A DNA stretch of 64,000 nucleotides from CBDEGU01 sp965238045 (GCA_965238045.1 CBDEGU010000010.1:682001-746000), one strand, 5' to 3'. Positions 52,928-61,288 are shown, counted from the stretch's first letter. The notes: generated by a model not told the origin, from the sequence alone. Made by a program: numbers and translations.

Positions 52928-53159
52928 TTGGGCGGAACTGACAGCTACGAGAAAATGCGGAAGGTACTAGGAGAAAGAATCGATCGTGTGTTGGATGAAA
53001 TTCCCAACACTAGGCGGCAGGCAGGGTCGCAAGCACCATTTCAAGTTTTTGTATATCATCGGGATGTACCCTGGAGTCTAGAGGGCTTGCGTGTCAGCCG
53101 GGTTCTGATAAGTGGGGTAGTGGATGCAATCGAGGGAATGTAAAGTCGTTAATGTGTGA

Positions 53160-53469
53160 GTATGGGGAAACGAGGGAGAAACGAGGGGGGCGATCGGGGA
53201 CAGGAAGGTGGGGGGTTCGAGGGACAGGCACCGTAACTCCGCAGAAGTCTCTATGACTCAGGGGTTCGAGGTACATCCATGATGGAGGGGTTCGAGGGAC
53301 AGGGGTTCGAGGGACGGTTCGAGGACGGTTCGAGTTCGAGAGGTTCGAGGGACAGTCACCCTAACTCCGTAGAAGTCACTATTTTTCAGTACTTTACATT
53401 TTTTCTTAATCAAGGGACAGTCACTCTAACCCTTGACCGCCGGCCCCGCGATCTGCCACAATCTTCGCA
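53160..53469 (+). repeat. GGTTCGAGG-type repeats upstream of a REP-type transposase
   Basis: Several copies of GGGGTTCGAGGGACAGG are mixed with the phrase CACCCTAACTCCGTAGAAGTC (53232-53254 as a variant, 53358-53378). The last part, CAAGGGACAGTCACTCTAACCC, ends 30 bp before the transposase start. These look like the REP-like sequences that accompany IS200-like REP-associated transposases. No gene lies here. Confidence 0.7.
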
Positions 53470-53895
53470 GTGCCACGCATCGCGCGCGTGGTCGCGGCGG
53501 GTGTGCCGCACCACATCACCCAGCGGGGGAACAACCGCCAACAAATCTTCTTCAGCGACCGGGATCGTCGCTTCTACCTCACGCTCCTGCGCGGCCACGC
53601 CGAGCGGCACGGCCCGCGGGTGCTCGGCTGGTGCCTGATGCCACACCACGTCCACCTGGTGGCCATCCCCGAGCACGAGCGTTCGCTGGCCCGCGCTCTG
53701 GGCCGCGCGCATTATGAATACGCGATCTACCTCAATCACGAGCGGGAACGAAGCGGTCACCTGGGGGTTCGAGGGACGGGGGTTCGAGGGGGGGGCGAGG
53801 GGGTTCGAGGGACAGGCACCCTAACTCTCGCCGCACGAACGGCAGTGAGTCACAGAGCACGAGTCATGGATTCAGCAGGGGTACAAAAAGGCTGA
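53470..53895 (+). pseudogene. REP-associated tyrosine transposase (Y1_Tnp), C-terminally truncated
   Basis: The GTG start gives MPRIARVVAAGVPHHITQRGNNRQQIFFSDRDRRFYL, the conserved RAYT opening, then VLGWCLMPHHVHLVAIPEHERSLARALGRAHYEYAIYLN with the HUH motif HVHLV. The family continues at this point with GHLWQGRFYSxPL...; here the frame runs instead into repeats (GHLGVRGTGVRGGGEG) from 53758, so the tyrosine region and C-terminus are lost. The inserted sequence is the same GGTTCGAGG-type repeat that lies upstream. The protein is almost certainly inactive. Confidence 0.85.
53758..53860 (+). repeat. GGTTCGAGG repeats inside the truncated transposase gene
   Basis: Tandem GGGGGTTCGAGGGACGGG-like units, followed by ACAGGCACCCTAACTCTCG. 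The same units occur at 28937-28982 and 53160-53400. They replaced the 3' half of the transposase gene. Confidence 0.75.
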
Positions 53896-54759
53896 CCGCC
53901 CCGAAGCGAAGGTGTTCCGTTCGGCCGCGGGCCGAGGGACCGGTTCCCCATACCCGGCTCACGAGATAACAAAATATCTAAGCGGCGCCCTCACAACAAC
54001 ATCCATCCGTCAGCCCCTGCCAACCCCACCCCCCTGCGGTAAGCTGGCTGCGAATGCCAGGATACGAATATACTGTTCCAGCCAGCCCAGCGCCAGAATG
54101 CCCAAATACGAAGATATACTGCGTCGGCCAGCCGTGCATCCCTGCCCCCGCGCCCCGCCAGCAAGCAACCAACCCAGCGCAACCGGCAAAACAAGAACTA
54201 CCAAACACACCAAATCTCGCCGAACCAACTCTAAATCAACAACTTGTAGGCCCAGGATCTCCGCGGACGCATAGCGCGAATCTCGGTTTTGAGATCCGCG
54301 GCTTTTCCTGCCCCCGCCACCGCCTCTCCCCCAAGAAACCCCACGCAACGAATTTCACCAAACAGGTATGCCAAACGAACCCAATTCCCATCTCCAGCGA
54401 CAACGCACTCGCCCCCGCCACCGGTGGCCCGCCACCGCCCGTCACCCAAAAAACCCACCCCGGCCCAAATCGCCGAAAATCGAACTACCAAACAGACCCA
54501 ATTCCTAAAAACCAGTCTAAATCAATATTTTACAGCCACCTGCCCCTGACCGAATCGCAGATCTCCCCAGGGCCGTGGCAATCGAAAACCACCGTAGCGC
54601 GGCTCGAAGAGACCCGCGGCTTTTCCTGGCCCGCCGAGCGATTAATCCCCCAATCTCCCGCGCCCGCCAAGCTCCGTAGGAGCGACACATCGAACAGCCT
54701 GGGGCGTGAGCCCCAGGACCACAGGCCGAAAACAGTCAGCCCCGGCAGGGGCGGCACAC
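53896..54759. repeat. Non-coding, repeat-rich stretch
   Basis: No gene that I can support. It holds degenerate copies of a unit with CTACCAAACAGACCC and AACCAGTCTAAATCAA (near 54204, 54370 and 54484) and a pair of CCCGCGGCTTTTCCTG blocks (54299 and 54617). Two near-identical 30-bp phrases lie around ATACGAATATACTG and ATACGAAGATATACTG (54061 and 54106). At 54668-54757 there is one unit of the hairpin repeat family found at 23885-24473. The strand composition is strongly C-rich. Confidence 0.6.
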
Positions 54760-56207
54760 GAGAGTGTCCCAATCGTAGTTGAGGGTTTGTAGGGCGGCGG
54801 CGTAAAAGAGCATTGTACTAGGCAGCCTTTGCTGCTGTGGCCTTGGCCGGATTGAGGATGGCGTCGAGCATCCACAGATCCTTGTAACCCATGATCTTGC
54901 GGAAGCTTTTCTCGGTATCGAGGAATGCAGCCGTGGCCCAGCGACACACCATGGCCGCGTCCTTCCAGCGGGTCACTCGCCGCGTTCTCCGCCGCACCCC
55001 GGCGTTAGGAGACTCGACGATGTTCGTCGTCGCCAGGCAGCGATGCAGCGACGGCGGCGCACCCAGGCGGTTGATGGTGAAACACTCCTCCATGCCTTCG
55101 CGCAAACTCACCGCCGCCTCGGGCCAGTCACCCTCGTACCACTGGGCTAGCTTCTCCAGCCGCGCTTGTCCATCTTGGGCTCCCAGCCGCCAGGCGGCCC
55201 GGATCGCCGCTTTGGCCTGATCGCGCTCGGCCTTAGGCAGCCGCTCGACGACATTGCGCAGCTTGTGAGCACGGCAGCGCTGCACCGGAACTTTGCCGAA
55301 GACCCGCCGCACCGCCGCCCGCAGGGCCTTCGATCCATCGAGCACGAAGAGCCTGTTTTTCTCCGTCGATACTCCCCGCTCGACCATGCCCCTCAGCAAG
55401 TCTTCGGCGGCGGCTGTGCTCTCAGTGGCGGCGTGCTGCAATCCCAGCACATGTTTGTTGCCCTGACGGTCTACGCCCACCGCTGCAAGCACTACATGAT
55501 CTGCGAAGATCAAACCGTCCACGTAGATCACCAGCAGATCCAACTCATCCAGGCGCCGCGTGAGCACTTCGTCGATGCTCTTTTCGGCGGCCTCGACTGC
55601 CTCCCGGCTGACGGCGGATTTCGACACCCCGGCCGTGCCGGCCATTGCGCCAATCACCCCGGCATAGTTGCGCGTCGAGACGCCCTTCATCAGAATGTCG
55701 AGCATGCGCGCGCCGAGGCGTTCGTCGTCCTGCATCGCTTCGTAAGCGGGCACTTTGACCTCGCCGCCGGAGCGTTTGCGCAGTCTGGGTTTGCTGACGC
55801 GCAGTTTGCGGTTGCTGAGCTTGACGCGACCGGGCTGGCGGCCCCAGCGGACCACATCGCCGCGGCGCTTCTTGCCGGGCTGGGAAAGTTTTCCACCGGT
55901 AACTTGCTGCGCCGACAGTTCCAGCACGGCTTGAATGGCGGCGCGGCCGGTGACGTCGATAACCTCGTCGACGGCTCCGCGGCACTGCTCGACCAGTTCA
56001 ACCAAGGGCAGCATGAGTTGGGAGTTTTGGCTGAGCAGGCGGGTGAGGTCGTTGGGGCTGACTGGCTGTTGCTTCGCGGAATCCAGAATGTGATATCGTT
56101 TCTTCACGGCGGTTCTCCTTTGTGGTGAAAGGTTTGCTCGATTCTCTCAGAGAACCGGGCTTGAGAACCGCCGCCCTTCCACCTTCAACTAGATTCGGGA
56201 CAATCTC
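54760..56207 (-). mobile_element. IS256-family element, copy 2
   Basis: 1448 bp, with the same ends as copy 1 and target duplication CGGCACAC at 54752-54759 and 56208-56215. The insertion lies in the last part of a hairpin-repeat unit. Confidence 0.96.
54818..56107 (-). CDS. IS256-family (mutator-type) transposase
   Basis: A 429-residue transposase identical at the protein level, as far as I can compare, to the gene at 40278-41567, with the same DDE motifs (YVDGLIFAD, VLDGSKALRAA, EGMEECFTINRLG). The gene is intact and fills the element. Confidence 0.95.
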   Translation of the reverse strand: MKKRYHILDSAKQQPVSPNDLTRLLSQNSQLMLPLVELVEQCRGAVDEVIDVTGRAAIQAVLELSAQQVTGGKLSQPGKKRRGDVVRWGRQPGRVKLSNRKLRVSKPRLRKRSGGEVKVPAYEAMQDDERLGARMLDILMKGVSTRNYAGVIGAMAGTAGVSKSAVSREAVEAAEKSIDEVLTRRLDELDLLVIYVDGLIFADHVVLAAVGVDRQGNKHVLGLQHAATESTAAAEDLLRGMVERGVSTEKNRLFVLDGSKALRAAVRRVFGKVPVQRCRAHKLRNVVERLPKAERDQAKAAIRAAWRLGAQDGQARLEKLAQWYEGDWPEAAVSLREGMEECFTINRLGAPPSLHRCLATTNIVESPNAGVRRRTRRVTRWKDAAMVCRWATAAFLDTEKSFRKIMGYKDLWMLDAILNPAKATAAKAA

Positions 56208-56215
56208 CGGCACAC

Positions 56216-57161
56216 ACCCCTTCACCACAAATACCGCTCATCGGGCCGCGGAATCCACCGCTGGAATCCACAGCAGCGATACCCCAAATCCCCCGCCCCC
56301 CGTGTCACGAGATTCCTATCCCACCAAATCAACAACATACGCGAAAATCCCCCCAAAACACTTGACACCCCGTGCTAGCCTATACCCGTAACGACCGGAA
56401 AGGATAGATCACCGCGATCCCCCGACCGTTTCCTGGCCAGGACAGAAAGCTCGCCCCGCGATTCACAACCTCCTCGAATCACAGAGGAGAGGGTAACCGC
56501 AGAGGCGGGTCTTCGGACGGCTCTCGAAAGTGGACATCCACCGCGAAGGGCTACGAGCGCAGTCGTGCACCATCGCCGCGCGGAACAACTGCGCGACGTG
56601 ACCGCGCGAGAGAACCCTTCGCCCGGAACCGCCTGCAACTTCCGGCTGGGGCGGCTCGCCGGGATCACATAGTCGGAACGAGAGGCGTCTCTCACTTTTT
56701 TGAAATTGTTTTGAATTTGAAAAAGAAGCACGACGAAGAACGAAGCCAGCAACCCCAGCCAGCCAGCAACCTCAGCCACCCACCCAACCCATCCGCCAGA
56801 CCATGCACCGGCGGTAGGGGCGAGACACCGTCGAGCCCCTCAACCCGCCCGCGGCCGTCCAAGAATCCGAAAATCCGGGCAAATCCGGACAAAACGACGC
56901 CCAAGAGCCTTTCCCCGCCCCAACCTCAGCCGCTTCCCTCACAAAAAAAACCCAAAAAATCCCCAAAAACCGGGCATTACCGGACAAAACAGACCCCATC
57001 CCAGCCGCTGCTCGATAAACCCAGTTTTCCGGCTTCGCTGCGAGAACTTCAGAGGCGCCGGCAGAAGTAGCACCCTGAACCCCACTGTCGCTGGTTACTG
57101 CGGGCGGCTGAGTTTGGCGGCTGGGGAACGTCTGTAAACCACTGAGCCTGCAACGGGAAAG
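56216..57161. other. Non-coding stretch between the IS256-family element and the tRNA fragment
   Basis: About 950 bp of biased composition: C-rich, then A/C-rich at 56700-56990. The largest open frames have low-complexity, alternating translations and no starts with ribosome binding sites, so I call no gene. A GC-rich tract (56480-56690) has several short inverted repeats and could be RNA-like, but I cannot assign it. Confidence 0.5.
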
Positions 57162-57185
57162 TGGCGGAGAGAGAGGGATTCGAAC
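57162..57185 (-). other. tRNA-Ser 3'-end fragment, candidate attachment site
   Basis: On the minus strand these 24 nt read GTTCGAATCCCTC, then TCTCTCC, G and CCA. That is the T-loop, the 3' side of the T-stem, the acceptor strand complementary to GGAGAGA, the discriminator and CCA of a tRNA-Ser. The 5' T-stem strand (GAGGG expected) is absent, so this is only a tail. Such tails mark the end of elements integrated into tRNA genes. By geometry the integrated DNA would lie toward higher coordinates. No integrase or intact tRNA-Ser is visible in the window. Confidence 0.6.
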
Positions 57186-57359
57186 TTTCCATCATATTGA
57201 TTGCATGTAAGTTATTGATTCTACAAAGGGGCAGAAGCGTCGAAAAGGTGGAAAAGGCATAGTCGTGGCACATTTCTGGCACAGTGATCGGCGCGCGCTC
57301 CTGACGGATCCAGAATTCTCTCGGTCCAGCGCCGGCATGATTGCGGCGCAGTTGTCGCT

Positions 57360-57373
57360 GTGCAATATTGCAC
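57360..57373. promoter_or_regulatory. GTGCAA-type palindrome, copy 1
   Basis: The perfect palindrome GTGCAATATTGCAC lies 68 bp before the interrupted zinc-ribbon gene. Related palindromes at 59752-59770 and 59925-59942 share the GTGCAA/TTGCAC arms. Confidence 0.5.
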
Positions 57374-57515
57374 GGATAGGACACGGGCCCAAAGACCACC
57401 TGCTAGGATGAGTCCCGACCGGTATCGTAGGACCATTGCTATGAGCGAAGACGTAATCGAGTTCCGTCGTCCGCCCGTGACTCTCGACGAATTGCTCTTC
57501 TCTTTTTATGTCTTT

Positions 57516-58505
57516 GATGGGTATTCACTTGACTCAGGTATTTTGAAATAGCCCCTACATGTTGTGGTTGTCCGTAGCATGTGTTGCGGTGCCTCCGACC
57601 AGCGACTTGTAGGGCACCGGTTGGACGGCGACGGCCTGCTGCACCAGGCGGTAGAAGAGCTTGCCTCGACTTCTGGACTTGCGGCGGTTGAAGCGGAAGG
57701 TGAATTCGTCGAGGTAGGAGTCGAGATGCTCGTGGCTGACGGCTCCTTGATGCGTACCCAGTATCCAGCGCTTCAGCAACGACACCACGCGATGAACGCG
57801 GGGGAGCAGTTCCGAGGCCCGCGCCGGTTGCCCGTCCAGGTAGCTCACCTCGTGGCGATAGCCGTCGCTTTCGAGTGGCCCGTAACCCAGCCAACCGTCG
57901 GTGTGGACCACGCTGCCGGGTTCGACCGACTCGCCAACGAAGGCCATCAAGCTGTCCCCGGAGGCGTTCGGAATCGTGCGCATCCGAATTCGTCCGATGC
58001 CTGCGCCATCTTCCTCGGCCGCTACTGCAATCAGCGCTTTCGCGTCGGTTTGGCGGCCCCGCACGCCCTCCTCCAGGGCTCCTAAGTAGGTCTCGTCAAC
58101 CTCAACGCGCCCGCTGAGCCGGTCGCGTCCGGGCCGTACCATAGCGCGCCGGAGCTTGTGCAACCAAGTCCAGGCCGTCTTGTAGCTGCCCAGGCCCAAC
58201 GCTCGTTGCAATCCCAGTGCGCTGGCCCCGTTCTTCTGGCTGGTGAGCCACCACATGGCTCGAAACCAGCTCTGGAGCGGTTTGCGGGTGTCTTGAAATA
58301 AGCAGCACCGTGCGTACCGCCCAGGTTTTGTCATGCCCGCATCGCGGACAACGAAAACCCTCCGGCCAGCGGAGTTGACACAGATACTCCCGACAGGCCT
58401 GCTCGTTGGCGAAACGCGCCTCGACCTCGGCCAGATTCCGCGGATAATCTTCCATTTTCCAAGATCCTACATCTTGTGGTCACCTGAGTCAAGTGAATAC
58501 CCATC
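57516..58505 (-). mobile_element. IS1595-family element, copy F, diverged
   Basis: 990 bp, with the same ends (GATGGGTATTCACTTG and CAAGTGAATACCCATC) and target duplication ATGTCTTT at 57508-57515 and 58506-58513. It differs from copies A-E at many bases and has an internal deletion of about 47 bp near 58298. It is therefore older than the other copies. Confidence 0.95.
57555..58455 (-). pseudogene. IS1595-family transposase, copy F, frameshifted
   Basis: The start at 58455 encodes MEDYPRNLAEVEARFANEQACREYL and FRCPRCGHDKTWAVRTVLL. The 47-bp deletion then removes the second CxxC of the zinc ribbon and shifts the frame. The catalytic part continues in another frame (LFQDTRKPLQSWFRAMW, VDETYLG, HTDGWLGY) to 57555. 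It is inactive. Confidence 0.9.
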
Positions 58506-59133
58506 ATGTCTTTTTATGGTTCCGAGAAGAATGCACCGGATACCTGCCCCAAGTGCGGGAGCGATGAGATGGCTCCTGTTGAAAGCGGCCATGCTTATAT
58601 GGAAGAGCTGGCCAGGGATGGCAAGATTGTTTACAGAGTGGTACCGCTCAGGCCGATCGAATGGTGCTGCGAGGGCTGCGGATATCGATGGCCGGAAAAG
58701 GACCCTGAGGACCCTGAAGAGGAGAAGCAGCGGGAAGCGAGACAGCACTCTGAGCGGATCGAACACTCGCTGAAGACGTACGATCGCTTGACGGCGCTGG
58801 CAAGAGAGGCTCCAAAATATCCCTCTGCATTCGTCGATCGGGTGCTGAAACGAACCACCCGTCCTGGCGACCGCAGTTACGGAGTGCGCTTCCCGTGGGG
58901 ACGAGCGATTGTTGAGAAGACGACCCAGCTTGTCCGCGAGGCGGGGGCACCAGAGTTCGGCGTATGGATACCTGAACACTGGAACGACCCGCCTTCGGAT
59001 GCGGCCGAGCGGGAGGATGAAGCAGTCGCCATGGCTTTGCGTCACGAGAGGAAACATGGAGACGGTCCGTACACGGCGCACGCGCGATTTCGGTTGCACA
59101 AACAAAGCCGTCCGTAGAGGATAAAATATAACC

Positions 59134-59328
59134 ATGGGCATGGATGCAACTGAGGCCGCGCAGCTGCTATCGAGCCTGCGACGCCACCATCGCGGCGGCC
59201 GACCTAAGAAACTTCGAACCTGTGCCTATTGCGAAAAAGAGATGGGCACCGTCGAACTACGCTACCACGAGCCACGGTGCCCCGTCAGAAAGCGCCCCTT
59301 GCGGCCCGATAAACCGTGGAATTTCTAA
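59134..59328 (+). CDS. Small zinc-finger-like protein
   Basis: 64 residues, MGMDATEAAQLLSSLRRHHRGGRPKKLRTCAYCEKEMGTVELRYHEPRCPVRKRPLRPDKPWNF. CAYC and the later H..RC could bind one zinc; the region before is strongly basic. It starts 16 bp after the zinc-ribbon gene and may form an operon with it. GAGGATAAAATATAACC precedes the ATG, a weak ribosome binding site. Family and function are unknown. Its zinc-binding layout, following another zinc-ribbon gene, suggests a shared role in nucleic-acid binding. Confidence 0.6.
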   Translation: MGMDATEAAQLLSSLRRHHRGGRPKKLRTCAYCEKEMGTVELRYHEPRCPVRKRPLRPDKPWNF

Positions 59329-59751
59329 ACGCGATCGTGGGCGCGGCGCGGTAGCCATTCCTTCCACCAGCCTGCAAGTGTCGCCGATGACCCTTTTTGT
59401 GCTCTACCGGCCGATAAGTGGCGTTTATTTGTCCGGTACAGCGGTGTGGGTGCGAGATGGGCCCCGGTGCGATCAGAGCACTGGTTGTCAAAGGGCATGC
59501 CGAGAGTGGCGGCCCTGGGCTGCTGAGACGCCCCATAGGTGGCTCTTATGCGTGTTAACGGACTCAGGTTGCCCGGGGCGTATCCCAAGGGGCTACCAAC
59601 GTGGCGTTGTCCGATGAGAAGACGCCAGAGGTCGGTATCGGCCAAGACGCTCTCGCCAGTTGATGAACGCCACGAGTCCCTCTCCACCGAGACTGAATGC
59701 CGCCGCTGCTTGTTCTCAGCTGGTTCGTTCGTGCTTTCATGGAGGCGACGG

Positions 59752-59770
59752 ACGTGCAAATTTTGCACGT
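59752..59770. promoter_or_regulatory. GTGCAA-type palindrome, copy 2
   Basis: A perfect 19-bp palindrome with half-site ACGTGCAAA around a central T. It shares the GTGCAA/TTGCAC arms with the sites at 57360 and 59925. Confidence 0.5.
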
Positions 59771-59924
59771 GACGGTTCGGGCTGAAGACCGCTCTCGCAC
59801 AAGAAGGGTGAGCATCCTCGGAGGTTGCTTCAAACGGCAGTACTTCGGTTTCCGCCGTTGTTTGTGTCGGACTCGCCCCTGTCTTTCGTAGCAGTAATTT
59901 CGCTGACTCTGAGTAGCGATAATT

Positions 59925-59942
59925 CCGTGCAAAATTGCACGG
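59925..59942. promoter_or_regulatory. GTGCAA-type palindrome, copy 3
   Basis: Arms CCGTGCAA and TTGCACGG are separated by AA. The sequence after it (CACGGCAGG) resembles that after copy 1 (CACGGATAGG). Confidence 0.5.
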
Positions 59943-60028
59943 CAGGGCCGGCCCGCGTCTCGCTCCATGCCCCGAGGCCGATGTCCCCCCGGATGTTTCA
60001 GTGTCGATTTCTGCCGTGTTCCTCGGTC

Positions 60029-60068
60029 CACGCTACGCCGTTAGGGTGGATCCATGTGGCATAGTTGA
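60029..60068 (+). repeat. 40-bp repeated phrase, first copy
   Basis: ACGCTACGCCGTTAGGGTGG, then ATCCATGTGGCATAGTTGA. About nine in ten bases agree with the copy at 61389-61428. It lies 122 bp before the PIN-like gene. Confidence 0.65.
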
Positions 60069-60190
60069 TGCATTCCCTCTCGGAAGAGCCCCGGGGGCCT
60101 ATACAGAACGCGACCAAACTCACTCTACTTAGCGATGCTGACCTGCTGGCAGGCCTGAACAGACGCTAAGAACATCGGAACGGACACAGC

Positions 60191-61288
60191 ATGAGAGCTG
60201 AACCACCTGCCCTTGTCTGGCCTCGCCTGTTGGAGTTGCCAGCTGACAATGTGAATGTCGTCTACCTTGACCTTAACCACTGGATATACCTAGCACAGGC
60301 GTCCGTCGGTCATTCAAAAGGCAGTTCGTTCGCGAGAGCACTTGAGGCGTGCCGTGCCGCGCAATCAGCGGGTATTGCGGTGTTCGTTCTGTCGGGCACC
60401 CACTACCTGGAGATGCTCAAAATAAGGGACCCGGCGCAACGTCGAGCAATCGCCGACGTCATGGAGGAATTAACTGACTTCGCTGCGCTCGTCAGCCGCG
60501 TGGTCGTTATGGAGTTCGAACTCACGGCGATGCTCGACCGGTTCGCGAAAGAGCCGAGTTCGTTGCCAATGATCCCGCTCATCGGACGAGGAGTCGGGCA
60601 CGCCTTCGGTCGACAGACCGGATTCAAGATCATGGGACCTTCCGGGGACGAGACCGACCGAGTGCGAGAGCGTGTGGGGGCAATGGCGTTCGATGATCGC
60701 GTGGATCAGGCGAATCTGCTTTTCGAGCGATCCGTACTTCGAGGTCCGACTGACAACGAGGTCGAGAACCTACGTGGGCTAGGCTGGAATCCTGAAGCTG
60801 TCAAGCAGGTCGCAGAGAGGCGAGCGGCAGAAGAACGAGATCAGACCCTTCGACTCGACGGCGAAGGCCCGTGGCGGCATAGTCGGCTGCGCGATGTGGT
60901 GTCAGCGCGCGAGCTCCTTATCGAGTTCCAAGATATTCTCCCGCGCGGCCTAGAGGAGCGGGGTCTCGTGCAGTCTGATGTAATCTCGGACCCACAATCG
61001 GCTCGCGCGTTTGTTCGCGCAATGCCGAGTACCGATGTCTCGATCGAATTGAAGACGGCTTGGCACCGCAACCGGGATAAGCCATGGACCGCCAACGATA
61101 TCCACGACATCGACGCCATGTCGCTGGCCGTACCATACTGCGATGTCGTAGTGACCGAGAAGGCTTGTCATCACGCATTGGAGGCGGCATGCCTCGGCAA
61201 GCGAATGCACACGGCGCTCCTCCGGAACCTTGAGGACCTCCCAAGTACTCTTGACCAATGGAAACCTAAACGTGCGCCTTTGGGCTAG
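60191..61288 (+). CDS. PIN-like domain protein of unknown function
   Basis: A 365-residue soluble protein. VNVVYLDLNHWIYLAQASVGHSKG near the start and DIHDIDAMSLAVPYCDVVVTEKACHHAL near the end look like the first and last acidic clusters of a PIN-like nuclease (Asp in a first strand; a later Asp plus a VVVTEK strand). A helical middle region includes charged segments (DRVRERVGAMAFDDRVDQANLLFER; AEERDQTLRLDGEGPW). No family name is certain. PIN-like proteins of this type occur in genomic islands near restriction-like genes. The start is ATG with a weak GGAACGGAC upstream. It is followed by a nuclease-like gene in the same direction. Confidence 0.65.
   Translation: MRAEPPALVWPRLLELPADNVNVVYLDLNHWIYLAQASVGHSKGSSFARALEACRAAQSAGIAVFVLSGTHYLEMLKIRDPAQRRAIADVMEELTDFAALVSRVVVMEFELTAMLDRFAKEPSSLPMIPLIGRGVGHAFGRQTGFKIMGPSGDETDRVRERVGAMAFDDRVDQANLLFERSVLRGPTDNEVENLRGLGWNPEAVKQVAERRAAEERDQTLRLDGEGPWRHSRLRDVVSARELLIEFQDILPRGLEERGLVQSDVISDPQSARAFVRAMPSTDVSIELKTAWHRNRDKPWTANDIHDIDAMSLAVPYCDVVVTEKACHHALEAACLGKRMHTALLRNLEDLPSTLDQWKPKRAPLG

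Larger units (their letters stand above)
48831..53143 (+). pseudogene. Caspase-like peptidase / Ser-Thr protein kinase fusion, interrupted by IS1595 copies D and E
   Basis: Removing both elements and one copy of each duplication joins 48831-49154, 50200-51890 and 52936-53143 (324 + 1691 + 208 nt) into one 741-codon frame without any stop. Residues 1-240 form a caspase/metacaspase (peptidase C14) domain: ALVVGIDSYPDRPL, catalytic His78 in YLFYFSGHGW and catalytic Cys126 in VVVILDCCHSGAA. Residues about 335-610 form a protein kinase: glycine loop LGSGNFGTVW (346-355), Lys369 (AYKVY), HRDVKPENIL with Asp459, DFD at 480-482 instead of DFG, and APE at 504-506. The last 130 residues (PGKTRVLISPDRQ to LISGVVDAIEGM) are unrecognised. 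TTGGAGGT precedes the ATG. The gene is visibly less GC-rich than its neighbours, suggesting transfer. The intact product would link kinase signalling to proteolysis. Insertion D splits the peptidase between its two catalytic residues. Confidence 0.92.
57441..59117 (+). pseudogene. Zinc-ribbon protein of unknown function, interrupted by IS1595 copy F
   Basis: The upstream part (57441-57515) begins MSEDVIEFRRPPVTLDELLF; the downstream part opens at 58506 as MSFYGSEKNAPDTCPKCGSDE. A 10-bp direct repeat (TCTTTTTATG) straddles the insertion. If it is collapsed to one copy, the frames join as LLFSFYGSEKNAPD, which suggests one original gene of about 225 residues. A zinc ribbon is split between CPKCG and CCEGCGYRW, separated by 40 residues. 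A long charged helix (DPEDPEEEKQREARQHSERIEHSL) and GRAIVEKTTQLVREAGAPEFGVWIPEHW follow. The function is unknown. The downstream part could still be translated from the ATG in the target duplication, but it lacks a ribosome binding site. Confidence 0.7.
59329..60190. other. Intergenic region with palindromes and a repeated 40-bp phrase
   Basis: 860 bp without a gene that I can support; several short frames exist but none has protein-like composition with a start signal. It contains two GTGCAA-type palindromes (59752-59770 and 59925-59942). It also holds the first copy of a phrase around ACGCTACGCCGTTAGG (60029-60068). Confidence 0.55.

Noticed and set aside
53160..53400. Possible CRISPR or VNTR locus
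   Set aside because: The GGTTCGAGG units are irregular, overlap each other, and recur beside a REP-type transposase; they are better explained as REP-like sequence.
57049..57399. An integrase gene next to the tRNA-Ser fragment
   Set aside because: The open frame there has no tyrosine-recombinase motifs (no RxxR or HxxR...Y) and reads through the tRNA tail.
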